Shown: piece after piece, positions 43,923 to 53,436 of the stretch
Layout: each line of letters opens with the position of its first letter
Position numbering within the stretch: the first letter of the stretch is position 1
Assembly (NCBI GenBank): GCA_023409735.1
Contig: JAEYRB010000010.1
Span: 124,001 to 188,000 of the forward strand
Length of the DNA: 64,000 nucleotides
Direction of reading: 5' to 3'
DNA from: Bacillota bacterium
Lineage (GTDB): Bacteria; Bacillota; Clostridia; Acetivibrionales; DTU013
Position numbers and translations under genes: made by a program
The notes under the pieces: generated by a model
What the model was told of the DNA's origin: nothing
What the model saw: the letters and a program-made list of their open reading frames with translations, nothing else
Database searches by the model: none

Positions 43923-46019
43923 ATGAGTAATGTACCTGAAATGTTCGGATGTATGGTATTCAATGATGCAGCAATGAAACAGAGACTTCCAAAAGAAACA
44001 TACAAGGCGATGCAAAATGCCATAAAGAATGGCCAGCGCCTTAATATCGACATAGCAAATGTAGTAGCAAATGCAATGAAGGATTGGGCAGCCGAAAAGG
44101 GTGCAACACATTTTACGCATTGGTTTCAGCCAATGACCGGTATTACAGCGGAAAAGCATGATAGCTTTATAGCGCCGGTGGAAGGCGGTAAGGTTATAAT
44201 GGAATTTTCAGGAAAGGAGCTTGTACACGGCGAGCCCGATGCGTCGAGTTTCCCCTCAGGTGGACTCAGAGCTACATTTGAAGCCAGAGGCTACACTGCG
44301 TGGGATCCTACATCATACGCTTTTATAAAGGATAAGACACTGTGTATACCTACGGCCTTCTGCTCCTATGACGGAAAGGCGCTGGATAAGAAAACGCCGC
44401 TTCTCAGGTCGATGGAGGCCATTAACAGGCAGGCACTTCGTGTCCTTAAACTATTCGGGAATGAGGATGTGACTTCTGTTAACACCACGATAGGGCCTGA
44501 GCAGGAGTATTTCATTATCGACAAGGGTGTGTATGAAAGACGTAAGGACTTGATATTTGCAGGTCGCACACTTTTCGGAGCAAAACCGCCTAAAGGACAG
44601 GAGCTGGAGGACCACTATTTCGGAGCTATTAAGCCCAGAATATCAGCATTTATGCAGGAGCTTGACGAAGAGCTGTGGAGACTTGGTGTGCTTGCGAAAA
44701 CGAAGCATAACGAAGTAGCCCCGGCACAGCACGAACTGGCGCCTATTTTTGAGACCGTAAACATAGCAACAGATCATAATCAATTAACTATGGAGACTAT
44801 GAAAAAGGTAGCTCAGAAGCATGGAATGGTATGCCTGCTGCATGAAAAACCCTTTGCAGGTGTTAATGGAAGCGGTAAGCATAATAACTGGTCGATCAGC
44901 ACAAATACCGGTGTGAATCTTCTTGAACCGGGTGATACACCCCATGAGAACGCGCAGTTCCTGTTGTTTTTATGCGCTGTTATTAAGGCTGTTGATGATT
45001 ATCAGGATCTCCTGAGAATATCAGTTGCAACAGCGGGTAATGACCACAGGCTTGGTGCAAATGAAGCTCCTCCTGCAGTTGTATCAATATTTTTGGGAAG
45101 TGAGCTAAGTGAAATACTCGACTCTATCGAAAAGGGTACAGCCTATGATGTAAAGGAAAAGACGCAGTTGAAGGTTGGCGTCCATGTCCTTCCGCGATTC
45201 CCCAGAGATATGACAGACCGCAACAGAACCTCACCATTTGCCTTTACAGGCAACAAATTTGAATTCCGCATGCCCGGTTCATCTCTGTCTGTGGCGGGAG
45301 TTAACGTAGTGCTTAATACAGCAGTTGCTGAGGAACTGAGACAATTTGCCGACAGACTTGAGGTTTCACAGAGTTTGAATGATGACCTGAATAAACTTAT
45401 AAAGGATGTTGTAAGCCGGCATAAGCGGATATTGTTCAACGGAAACGGTTATGATGAGGAATGGATAAAGGAAGCAACTGAAAAACGTGGGCTTCTCAAT
45501 CTTAAGACTACACCTGACTGTATGCCTTATTTCCTGCATGAAAAGAACATAGCGCTGTTTACTTCCCACAGAGTATTTTCAGAGGCAGAAATGAAGTCTC
45601 GGTATGAAATACTCCTGGACAATTATTGTAAGACGATCAGAATAGAAGCTCTTACAATGCTTCAAATGTCAAAGCAGGATATCCTGCCGGCAATTTCGGC
45701 ATATGTTAAGGAGCTAAGCTTGACAGCTGCCGCTAAGAAGCAGTGCGTTACAACGGCGGATTGCACATTTGAAGAAAAAACCGTTGAGAAGTTATCCGGA
45801 TTATGCGCTGCAATTTATAGGAATATGAGCAGCCTTGATGCTATTATGCTTGATGTACAAAACAACAAGGATACTACGGATCAAGCTGTATTTATAAAGG
45901 ATAATGTAATACCTATGATGAATGAGCTGCGCGCTACAGTTGATGAGGCAGAAACACTATGTTCAGCGAATTGGTGGCCGATGCCCACATATGGAGAGCT
46001 ATTGTTCAGCGTAAAATAG
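43923..46019 (+). CDS. glnN: Glutamine synthetase, type III
   Basis: 698 aa, the size of GSIII. Class marks: FTHWFQPMTGITAEKHD near the N-terminus, FPSGGLRATFEARGYTAWDP, KHNEVAPAQHELAP, GVNGSGKHNNWSI, GNDHRLGANEAPPA and NRTSPFAFTGNKFEFRMPG. A dodecameric ammonia-assimilating enzyme common in anaerobes. GGGGTGAG precedes the ATG. Its leader contains the attenuator at 43846-43900, so control by nitrogen through antitermination is likely. A second GS (type I) is encoded 5 kb away on the other strand. Confidence 0.95.
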   Translation: MSNVPEMFGCMVFNDAAMKQRLPKETYKAMQNAIKNGQRLNIDIANVVANAMKDWAAEKGATHFTHWFQPMTGITAEKHDSFIAPVEGGKVIMEFSGKELVHGEPDASSFPSGGLRATFEARGYTAWDPTSYAFIKDKTLCIPTAFCSYDGKALDKKTPLLRSMEAINRQALRVLKLFGNEDVTSVNTTIGPEQEYFIIDKGVYERRKDLIFAGRTLFGAKPPKGQELEDHYFGAIKPRISAFMQELDEELWRLGVLAKTKHNEVAPAQHELAPIFETVNIATDHNQLTMETMKKVAQKHGMVCLLHEKPFAGVNGSGKHNNWSISTNTGVNLLEPGDTPHENAQFLLFLCAVIKAVDDYQDLLRISVATAGNDHRLGANEAPPAVVSIFLGSELSEILDSIEKGTAYDVKEKTQLKVGVHVLPRFPRDMTDRNRTSPFAFTGNKFEFRMPGSSLSVAGVNVVLNTAVAEELRQFADRLEVSQSLNDDLNKLIKDVVSRHKRILFNGNGYDEEWIKEATEKRGLLNLKTTPDCMPYFLHEKNIALFTSHRVFSEAEMKSRYEILLDNYCKTIRIEALTMLQMSKQDILPAISAYVKELSLTAAAKKQCVTTADCTFEEKTVEKLSGLCAAIYRNMSSLDAIMLDVQNNKDTTDQAVFIKDNVIPMMNELRATVDEAETLCSANWWPMPTYGELLFSVK

Positions 46020-46130
46020 TCAGGTTAATTTTATAATTGTTTAATTAATGCGTTGCCTGAAGGGCTACGGCAAAAAGACGAGAGGGGCTCGAGGTACCCG
46101 AAACTTTTATTATTCAAGGGAGGCGAATGT

Positions 46131-47858
46131 ATGGATAAATATCTAGAACTATTCTCTGATGTCAATACCATGTGGGTGTTAATAGCGTCAGCACTTGTAT
46201 TCTTTATGCAGGCTGGGTTTGCTATGGTTGAAACCGGATTTACTCGTGCAAAAAATGCCGGAAACATTATAATGAAGAATATGATGGACTTCTGTATCGG
46301 GGCACCGCTTTATTGGATCGTGGGCTTCGGTATAATGTTTGGCACACAAAGTGCAATATTTGGCGGAATCGATATTTTAACACAGGGCGACTATAGCGCA
46401 GTGTTGCCGGAGGGTGTCAGCTTTTTCAGCTATTTTATATTCCAGACGGTTTTTTGCGGAACAGCTGCAACAATAGTTTCAGGAGCAATGGCTGAGAGAA
46501 CTAAATTCAGTGCCTACTGCATATATAGTGCTATGATCAGTCTTATAATATATCCTGTATCAGGTCACTGGATATGGGGCGGCGGCTGGCTGGCTCAGTT
46601 GGGCTTCCATGATTTTGCTGGTTCAACAGCGGTGCATCTTGTTGGTGGTATATGTGCGCTTGTAGGCGCTTCTATACTTGGACCTCGTATAGGCAAATAT
46701 GATAAAAATGGTAAACCTCAGGCAATTCCGGGACACAGCCTTACCTTGGGTGCACTTGGTGTATTTATACTATGGTTTTGCTGGTTTGGCTTCAATGGCG
46801 GTTCAACTGTATCAATGTCAAATGGCGGAGCTGAGCTGGCCGGAAAGGTTTTCTTCAACACGAATCTCGCAGCAGCAACCGCAACTGTAGCAGTTATGAT
46901 AATTACATGGATAAGATATAGAAAGCCCGACGTGTCAATGACTCTTAACGGTTCCTTGGCGGGACTAGTAGCAATTACAGCCGGATGTGACGTAGTAAAC
47001 CCTTGGGCAGCAGCAGTCATAGGAATAATTGCAGGAACTGCAGTTGTATTCGGAATCGAATTTATTGATAAGGTAATGAAGATCGACGACCCAGTCGGAG
47101 CCGTGGGCGTACACTTTATGAATGGTGCACTTGGAACGATTCTTACAGGTGTATTCGCTTCAAATGAAGCTCTCGAAGACATGGGAATGAGCCGTCTGCA
47201 CTTTCTTGGAGTTGAGGTTCTGGGCGTGCTTGTAACAACCTTGTGGGCGGGTGTAGCAATAAGTATAGTCTTCTTCATAATAAAGAAAACTGTTGGACTT
47301 CGTGCCGATGCCCAGGCAGAAATCGATGGACTTGATATTCATGAGCACGGCCTTGTGAATGCATACGCCGACTTCATGCCATCAATTCCTGCAGTGAATG
47401 TGGATGTTGCACTGCCCGGTATACCTAAGGGCTCGATACCGGTTGATGAGGCAGTACCGGTTCAGCTTAAGACCTTCTCTGGAACGGTTACCGGCTCTGA
47501 TGTAAAAATGAGCAAGGTAGAGATTATATTTAAGCAGGAGCGCTTTGAAGCTTTTAAGGAAGCAATGCTGGGAATAGGCATAACAGGAATGACTGTTACT
47601 CATGTGCTTGGCTGCGGTGTACAGAAGGGAAAGCCGGAATATTACCGAGGTATTATTCAGCAGATAGAGCTTCTGCCCAAGGTTCAGGTTGAGATAGTCG
47701 TTTGCAAGGTGCCTGTGCGAACAGTAATTGAAACAGCTAAGAGAGTATTGTACACAGGACATATAGGTGATGGAAAAATATTTGTATATGATGTTGAAAA
47801 TGTTGTAAAGGTTCGCACCGGTGAAGAAGGCTATGATGCTCTGCAGGATGTTGAATAA
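46131..47858 (+). CDS. amt: Ammonium transporter fused to a PII signalling protein
   Basis: 575 aa. Residues 1 to about 400 are an Amt/Rh ammonium channel with some 11 helices (MVETGFTRAKNAGNI, DFAGSTAVHLVGG, GWFGFNGGST-like segment, VGAVGVHFMNGALG). After a linker of about 60 residues, residues 460-575 are a complete PII domain (KVEIIFKQERFEAFKEAM, VQKGKPEYYRG, IGDGKIFVYDVENVVKVRTGE). The T-loop Tyr51 used for uridylylation is Gln. GGGAGG is 7 nt before ATG 46131. It lies 111 nt after glnN on the same strand, so it belongs with the nitrogen operon. Confidence 0.92.
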   Translation: MDKYLELFSDVNTMWVLIASALVFFMQAGFAMVETGFTRAKNAGNIIMKNMMDFCIGAPLYWIVGFGIMFGTQSAIFGGIDILTQGDYSAVLPEGVSFFSYFIFQTVFCGTAATIVSGAMAERTKFSAYCIYSAMISLIIYPVSGHWIWGGGWLAQLGFHDFAGSTAVHLVGGICALVGASILGPRIGKYDKNGKPQAIPGHSLTLGALGVFILWFCWFGFNGGSTVSMSNGGAELAGKVFFNTNLAAATATVAVMIITWIRYRKPDVSMTLNGSLAGLVAITAGCDVVNPWAAAVIGIIAGTAVVFGIEFIDKVMKIDDPVGAVGVHFMNGALGTILTGVFASNEALEDMGMSRLHFLGVEVLGVLVTTLWAGVAISIVFFIIKKTVGLRADAQAEIDGLDIHEHGLVNAYADFMPSIPAVNVDVALPGIPKGSIPVDEAVPVQLKTFSGTVTGSDVKMSKVEIIFKQERFEAFKEAMLGIGITGMTVTHVLGCGVQKGKPEYYRGIIQQIELLPKVQVEIVVCKVPVRTVIETAKRVLYTGHIGDGKIFVYDVENVVKVRTGEEGYDALQDVE

Positions 47859-48189
47859 GACATTAAAATGACTATGATACACTGCATGGATCGTCAGTAC
47901 GGCATGTCCCATTCATACAGGCAGCCTGCAGAAATGTAATGCATGTAAGATATAGCTTAAAGACATAAGCCTTATCCGCAAGCAGTGAGCAGGTATGTAA
48001 TGTACTCCATGTTAGAGTTAGCCATGTATTGTCTATTAATATGCAAGTGAATTATCTATCAATCAAAATTGAGTTGTTAGTAAAGCTGCGTTACTTACAC
48101 CACGAGCATTAGACAGTGGGTAATGCTTCACACATGTGTGCGGTAGCGAAATACTCATGATTCATTACTAGAAGTAACTGATATAGTAA

Positions 48190-48242
48190 ATCAAGCCCCG
48201 GAGGTGTAGAATAAATGCCTCCGGCGGCAGCATTTTTGGAGG
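48190..48242 (+). promoter_or_regulatory. Leader hairpin carrying GGAGG and CCTCC before asnB
   Basis: CCGGAGG (48198-48204) and CCTCCGG (48218-48224) are perfect arms around 13 nt. The CCTCC arm could instead pair with the true asnB ribosome site GGAGG (48238-48242). The hairpin is also followed by a short T-run, so transcriptional or translational attenuation is possible. The remaining 300 nt between amt and asnB shows nothing clear. Confidence 0.5.
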
Positions 48243-48251
48243 TAAATTGAT

Positions 48252-49832
48252 ATGTGTTGTATTATGGCTATAGACAGAAGCAATATTGGAATGGAAAGAT
48301 TTATACAATGCTTCAACCGTACTGTTTCCAGGGGACCTGACATGACAAGGGTGATCGAACTGGATAACGGGGGGATTATGGGCTTTCACCGTCTGGCTAT
48401 TATGGGCCTTGACGAAAGCGGAATGCAGCCGTTTACACTTAATAACAATTATATAGTATGTAATGGTGAAATGTACGGCTTTCGCAAAATGAAGCAACAG
48501 CTATCTGAAAAATACTGCTTCGTGAGTAATTCGGACTGCGAAATACTGCTGCCAATGTATGAGAGCTATGGCTATGATATGTTCAGAAGGCTTGATGCGG
48601 AATTTGCCATGATTATTTATGACAGCAGGAAAAAATCCTTTGTAGCGGCTAGAGATCCCATAGGTATAAGACCTTTATTTTATGGTGAAGGTCATGAGGG
48701 TGAGATGCTGTTCGCCTCTGAAGCTAAGAATCTGGTAGGCTTGACAGACAAGATAATGCCTTTTCCTCCGGGTTATTATTATGCAGAAGGTAAATTCACT
48801 TGCTACTGCAACATAGCTCAAAGGCAGGAGTATGTTACTAATGACTTGGAGACTGCATGCAGGAATATACATGATAAGCTGGTTAAAGGGATAGAAAAAA
48901 GACTTGATGCTGATGCCCCTGTGGGCTTTCTTCTGAGTGGCGGCCTTGACAGCTCACTGGTATGCTCGGTGGCTGCAAAAATTCTAGGAAAGCCTATACG
49001 TACCTTTGCCATAGGGATGAGCGGGGATGCGATAGACCTGAAATACGCTCGCCAGGTAGCTGAATACATAGGCAGCGAGCATAGAGAAATAATTATTGAC
49101 AGACATAAGGTGCTTACATCCATAGCCGAGGTCATAAGCGTGCTTGGCACTTACGATATTACAACCATAAGGGCAAGTATTGGCATGTACCTGATCTGTA
49201 AGGCAATACATGAAACCACAGATATACGCGTCCTGTTGACAGGCGAGATATCTGACGAAATATTCGGGTATAAATATACTGATTTTGCGCCTTCAGCTGA
49301 GGAATTCCAGTTGGAAGCGGAAAAACGCCTTCGGGAGCTGCACATGTATGATGTACTAAGAGCTGACAGGTGTATCTCATCTAATTCTATTGAGGCAAGG
49401 GTACCCTTCGGTGATTTGGATTTCGTAAAATATGTTATGAGCATTCCGGCTGAAATGAAGCTTAATACCTATGGTAAGGGCAAATATCTGCTCAGACATG
49501 CATTTGAAGGAGACTATCTTCCGGATAACATACTCTACCGTGAAAAAGCTGCCTTCAGTGATGCGGTGGGCCACTCCATGGTAGATTATATAAAGGAATA
49601 TGCAGAAGAATATTACAGTGATAATGAATATGAGGAGAAACGAATGAAGTATTCGTTCGCAACGCCATTTACAAAGGAATCACTGCTGTATAGGGAAGTG
49701 TTTGAAAAGTACTATCCAGCACAGGCGGAGATGGTCAAGGATTTCTGGATGCCTAACAAGACATGGGAAGGCTGCAATGTGGATGATCCCTCTGCAAGAG
49801 TGTTGAAGAATTACGGCGGCAGCGGCGAGTAA
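48252..49832 (+). CDS. asnB: Asparagine synthase (glutamine-hydrolysing)
   Basis: 526 aa. The N-terminal Ntn amidotransferase begins MCCIMAIDRS with catalytic Cys2, then RGPDMTR, FHRLAIMG and CNGEMYGFR. The C-terminal synthetase has the ATP-pyrophosphatase loop LLSGGLDSSLVCSV and EISDEIFGYKY. Makes asparagine from aspartate, glutamine and ATP. GGAGG is 9 nt before the ATG. It is shorter at the C-terminus than E. coli AsnB. Its last codons start the tandem repeat downstream. It completes the nitrogen island. Confidence 0.93.
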   Translation: MCCIMAIDRSNIGMERFIQCFNRTVSRGPDMTRVIELDNGGIMGFHRLAIMGLDESGMQPFTLNNNYIVCNGEMYGFRKMKQQLSEKYCFVSNSDCEILLPMYESYGYDMFRRLDAEFAMIIYDSRKKSFVAARDPIGIRPLFYGEGHEGEMLFASEAKNLVGLTDKIMPFPPGYYYAEGKFTCYCNIAQRQEYVTNDLETACRNIHDKLVKGIEKRLDADAPVGFLLSGGLDSSLVCSVAAKILGKPIRTFAIGMSGDAIDLKYARQVAEYIGSEHREIIIDRHKVLTSIAEVISVLGTYDITTIRASIGMYLICKAIHETTDIRVLLTGEISDEIFGYKYTDFAPSAEEFQLEAEKRLRELHMYDVLRADRCISSNSIEARVPFGDLDFVKYVMSIPAEMKLNTYGKGKYLLRHAFEGDYLPDNILYREKAAFSDAVGHSMVDYIKEYAEEYYSDNEYEEKRMKYSFATPFTKESLLYREVFEKYYPAQAEMVKDFWMPNKTWEGCNVDDPSARVLKNYGGSGE

Positions 49833-50090
49833 CCTCGATGCTAAAGAATTACAACGGCAGTAGGGGCCTCTAGACTTCAGTGCCGAAGAATATAGAGGCA
49901 ACAGGGGCATGTAGATCACGGTGCTGAAGGAATGCTGCGACCGAGTGGTCTATGCCCCCAACCCAATGCCGAAGAATTGCAGCGGGTAGCGGCGAGTAGA
50001 CTTCAGTGCCGAAGAATTACGGCAGCAGCGGTGAGTAACCTCGATGCTAAAGAATTACAACGGCAGCGTCGAGTAACATGTGGCGAAGTA
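49799..50090 (+). repeat. ~40-bp tandem repeats derived from the asnB 3' end
   Basis: The asnB tail (codons for RVLKNYGGSGE plus stop) is followed by six or so degenerate copies of the motif GTGC-TGAAGAATTA-CGGC-AGCGGCGAGTA. Clear copies begin near 49799, 49840, 49880, 49920, 49967, 50007 and 50040. Two copies preserve GAGTAACCTCGATGCTAAAG almost exactly. No coding function is apparent. Confidence 0.75.
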
Positions 50091-50172
50091 GCGCAGCTAG
50101 CCGCTGCAAATCAACTGGCCCCTCAACGCAGCTAGCCGTTACTGCCAGTTCCTCAGCGTCGCAACAAAGCAG

Positions 50173-51099
50173 CTAAGCATTACCGCTGATCTCCTCAAGT
50201 GCTGTAATAAGCTTATACAATAGCTGATTGACAGGTGTTGCAACTCCATATTGTTGTCCCAGTTCTATTACCGTACCTGCAAATATATCAACCTCTGTTT
50301 TCCTGCCTGCTTCTACGTCTTGCAGCATAGAGGTCTTGCCCAGAGGAGAAATTGCTTCGAGAACAGCTGCATATTGCGCCAAATCGTCTTCTGACAGCCT
50401 TACCCCTACTCTTTCCGCAATGGCGATGACCTCCCGTGATGCGGCGAACATGAGCTCACGAGCAGCGCCGGGTTTTGTAAATGGACCATAGGGTGCCCGC
50501 AAAACTGCTGACACCTGGTTAATTCCTACATTCATCATAAATTTCCACCATTGCTCCCGGATTATATCCTCGGGTATGGTATAGGGAATATGCGCTTTAT
50601 CAAAGAAGTCCCGAATAGCCTGTACCTTTAAAGAGGCTGCTGAATCCTCCCGGTCGCCAAATACGATTTTTCCAATTTTACTATACTGAATATTAGTCCC
50701 AGACCGCACTGAATCTGTTGCTACTACAAAGGAATGGAGCATTTTATCCATGCCATATGTATTGCCGATTCGCTCCTCGCTGGAAATACCGTTTAAAAGT
50801 GAAAGTATTATAGTATCAGAACCGATAAGAGTCTTTATATCCGAAATGGCTTGCTCTAAATGGTGCTGCTTGACTGCAACAATAACTAGATCGGCAGTTT
50901 CTTTTATTGACCCCGGATACACATAATCAAAGGAGGTCAATTTCTCGTTAATTTTTATGCCTGACTCGGTATATCTTTTAGCACGCTGGCTATCCACTAT
51001 TACCTTAAGCTGACCGGGACAGTACTCCTGTATCCTTCCAGCATAAGCTCCGCCTACTGCTCCGAGTCCGATCAGATATACACGCTGTATTTGGCTCAT
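50173..51099 (-). CDS. panE: 2-dehydropantoate 2-reductase
   Basis: 308 aa. N-terminal NADP fold YLIGLGAVGGAYAGRI, VKQHHLE and LLNGISSEERIG; C-terminal helical domain with the catalytic-type Lys in REQWWKFMMNVGINQV and TSMLQDVEAGRKTEVD. Reduces ketopantoate to pantoate in CoA synthesis. AGGAGG precedes ATG 51099. It runs convergent to the asnB repeats. Some paralogues act on other keto acids, but the motif set fits PanE. Confidence 0.88.
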   Translation of the reverse strand: MSQIQRVYLIGLGAVGGAYAGRIQEYCPGQLKVIVDSQRAKRYTESGIKINEKLTSFDYVYPGSIKETADLVIVAVKQHHLEQAISDIKTLIGSDTIILSLLNGISSEERIGNTYGMDKMLHSFVVATDSVRSGTNIQYSKIGKIVFGDREDSAASLKVQAIRDFFDKAHIPYTIPEDIIREQWWKFMMNVGINQVSAVLRAPYGPFTKPGAARELMFAASREVIAIAERVGVRLSEDDLAQYAAVLEAISPLGKTSMLQDVEAGRKTEVDIFAGTVIELGQQYGVATPVNQLLYKLITALEEISGNA

Positions 51100-51190
51100 T
51101 GATATGATCCTCCTAAAATGCTTGCTGTAGTTTTATATTGAATATTTATTATAAAGTATTATGACATTTTTAGCTTTGAAATTCAATTGC

Positions 51191-51379
51191 TTATAAATCT
51201 GCAGGCGCGGCAATAGTTAATATAATAAGCCGAAGCCGCCAAATAAGTGAAAGAAGTATAACTGGCAGTAAAACTATATTTAATAGCAACAGTAAAATAA
51301 ATGATTTAATAACCGCAATGGGGGTTATTATAAGAGCATTCAAGCTGTCGTGCGATATTTTCGGTAATGCGAAACGCAC
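51191..51379 (-). CDS. Possible small membrane peptide, 62 aa
   Basis: GTG-initiated frame with a hydrophobic core (FILLLLLNIVLLPVILLSLIW) and basic flanks. No ribosome site is seen and no family is recognised. It lies between panE and a 16-bp inverted repeat. It could be a membrane peptide or chance in AT-rich DNA. Confidence 0.25.
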   Translation of the reverse strand: MRFALPKISHDSLNALIITPIAVIKSFILLLLLNIVLLPVILLSLIWRLRLIILTIAAPADL

Positions 51380-51386
51380 ATAACAG

Positions 51387-51421
51387 ATTATATCATGAAA
51401 ACTATGTTTTCATGATATAAT
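51387..51421. promoter_or_regulatory. Perfect 16-bp inverted repeat, 3-nt loop
   Basis: ATTATATCATGAAAAC, TAT, GTTTTCATGATATAAT. It is in the region divergent between panE and the cation exporter. Without a T-tract it is a poor terminator, so a protein-binding site is more likely. Confidence 0.6.
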
Positions 51422-51434
51422 TATGGCGAACAAT

Positions 51435-51523
51435 ATAAGTAAAGTAAATCATATAAGTAAAGTAAATCATATTAATAAAGAAAATGCTATTAATAAAACA
51501 AACGCTATTAATAAATAAATGAT
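51435..51523 (+). repeat. Five 18-bp tandem repeats upstream of the CDF gene
   Basis: Two identical units ATAAGTAAAGTAAATCAT (51435, 51453) are followed by three related ATTAATAAA-type units (51471, 51489, 51507). The array ends 18 nt before the CDF start codon. Confidence 0.75.
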
Positions 51524-51541
51524 AAGGATGCGTCTAAAGAT

Positions 51542-52441
51542 ATGAGTCATTCATATGATGTAAACAAAGCAAAAGCTGCAAATGCTGAGGAAAATATATT
51601 AATTGCCTTTTTCCTCAACTTTGCATTTATTATTATAGAGGTAATCGGCGGACTTTTGACCAACAGCATTGCCATTTTATCCGACGCGATCCATGATTTC
51701 GGAGACTGTACGGCAATCGGTTTTGCATATGCTATGGAAAAGCTATCAAGCAAAAATGCTGATGATTTCTATACCTATGGATATAAGCGCTTTTCGCTGC
51801 TCTCAGCTTTGGTTACAAGCCTGATTCTCGTCGTCGGCGGTGCTGTGGTTGTTTATTCGTCTATAAAGAGGCTTTTTTCACCTCAGGAGGTCAGCGGTCT
51901 TGGTATGCTGATTATTGCAGTAATTGGAGTTGTCGTTAACGGCCTTGCAGTTTTGAAAACCTCTCATGGACATAAGCTGAATGAGAAGGTTATCAGCCTT
52001 CACATGCTCGAGGATGTATTAGGCTGGGCTGTGGTGCTTGTGGGAAGCATTTTCATATGGCTATTTGGACTTCATATTGTTGATCCGATACTTTCAATAG
52101 GCATTAGCTTTTTTATACTGATCCAGGCGCTAAGAAATATGAGACGAGCATTTCAGACGCTTCTGGAAAGGGCTCCGGTACACTTTGATATGGCTGCATA
52201 TAAAGGTGAGCTTTTGAAAATCCAAAATGTAAGTGATGTCCACCATGTACATGTTTGGGAGTTGGACGACGAAAACCTTTTGGCTACGCTTCATGTTGTA
52301 GTGCCGGATAATCTTATGACTGATGATATAAAGAGGCTCAAACAATCAATCAAGGAAGAAAGCGCTAAATATAACATAGGACATCTAACGATTCAGGTCG
52401 ATTTCGCGTCTGAAGATGACAATTGTAAATCGTGCGTATAG
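51542..52441 (+). CDS. Cation diffusion facilitator (zinc-type) exporter
   Basis: 299 aa, six membrane helices. Metal sites are HDFGD in helix 2 and HMLED in helix 5, with the cytoplasmic domain VHHVHVWELDDENLLATLHV and a terminal CKSC. CzcD/ZitB-type antiporters export Zn, Co or Cd against protons. The start codon follows the 18-bp repeats; there is only a weak ribosome site (GATAAGGATG). Regulated perhaps by a factor binding the inverted repeat at 51387. Confidence 0.9.
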   Translation: MSHSYDVNKAKAANAEENILIAFFLNFAFIIIEVIGGLLTNSIAILSDAIHDFGDCTAIGFAYAMEKLSSKNADDFYTYGYKRFSLLSALVTSLILVVGGAVVVYSSIKRLFSPQEVSGLGMLIIAVIGVVVNGLAVLKTSHGHKLNEKVISLHMLEDVLGWAVVLVGSIFIWLFGLHIVDPILSIGISFFILIQALRNMRRAFQTLLERAPVHFDMAAYKGELLKIQNVSDVHHVHVWELDDENLLATLHVVVPDNLMTDDIKRLKQSIKEESAKYNIGHLTIQVDFASEDDNCKSCV

Positions 52442-52766
52442 ATTCATGAAAACTATTAATAGCAGCCAAACCATCACATATTGCCTGTAAAGTTGAAAGT
52501 CACATTTCTGAGCAAAATTTCAGCTTTGGTGTAACCATTATCCTTTATTTAAGTCAAGCTGCTTTACCAATTTGGCAATGTTTTGGCTGACAACTCTTTC
52601 TTAATTCATTATATAATAAAATGCAAATTAAAACGATTGACATTATAGGCACTTCGGTAGTATCATAAGCAATGGTTAGCTAATTAATGATTATGAAGCT
52701 GATAATAAACAGGCTAATTATAAATAACACATTAATAATGAATAGCTTATGGAGAAAGGAGTTCAC
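52442..52766 (+). promoter_or_regulatory. Upstream region of the MarR-ABC operon with a candidate promoter
   Basis: -35 TTGACA (52637-52642), 18-nt spacer, -10 TATCAT (52661-52666). Several TAATTA-rich partly repeated strings follow up to the MarR gene. No other gene or terminator was seen. Confidence 0.5.
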
Positions 52767-53240
52767 ATGAGAAAAATTTGTGACAGCAGTAATCGTGAAA
52801 GGGACATGATTTTTATGCTGGTCAGCTTCGCCATAAAGCACAGGAAGGTTATGCAGAATCTCCTGGACAAGACGGGTGTATATCAGGCGCAATATTACCT
52901 TTTAATGGTGATTTCCTGTAATCAGTATGCCTCGCAGAAGGAGCTTGCAGATTCATTGGAAATATCTACAGCAACTGTCGCTGTATCCCTAAAAAAACTC
53001 GAAACCGGCGGTTATATCAAAAAGGTAATGGATGAGAATGATAACCGGCTAAATAAGATCGTCATCACTGAAAAGGGAAACAAGGTGGTAGAGGAAAGCA
53101 GGAAAATCTTTAAATTACGAGATGAGAGAATTTTTCGTGGATTTACGGATAATGAAATGGATACTTTGAGCGAAATGGTACAAAAGCTAAACCAAAATCT
53201 CGCAAGCATGGAGGAGGACATAAAAGCAGAAAAGCAATAG
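52767..53240 (+). CDS. MarR family transcriptional regulator
   Basis: 157 aa winged-helix protein: YASQKELADSLEISTATVAVSLKKLETGGYI, DENDNRLNKIVITEKG (wing), plus helical dimer ends. AAGGAG lies 5 nt before ATG 52767. It directly precedes two ABC exporter genes, the usual arrangement for a drug-responsive repressor of a multidrug exporter. Confidence 0.9.
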   Translation: MRKICDSSNRERDMIFMLVSFAIKHRKVMQNLLDKTGVYQAQYYLLMVISCNQYASQKELADSLEISTATVAVSLKKLETGGYIKKVMDENDNRLNKIVITEKGNKVVEESRKIFKLRDERIFRGFTDNEMDTLSEMVQKLNQNLASMEEDIKAEKQ

Positions 53241-53436
53241 CTTTAATTATAAAGTAATTAAGGGCAGAAGGAGATAAGTAGTATTTCTGTAGTACAGGGA
53301 GGCTAAAGCTATTTATATAAAGTAAATAAGCAGCGGCTCCTGCAATTACGGAAGCTCAAAACAGTGATTTTTATAAACAAACTATAGTATCAATTTTTAT
53401 TATTGAAGAAACAGATGGGGATGTGAAAGAAAAGGT

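Noticed and set aside
49932..50135. 67-aa frame in the asnB repeats
   Set aside because: A by-product of GC-rich repeat copies, without ribosome site.
51435..51523. CRISPR array or iteron origin
   Set aside because: 18-bp units without spacers, and no replication protein gene nearby; a promoter-proximal tandem repeat is the simpler reading.
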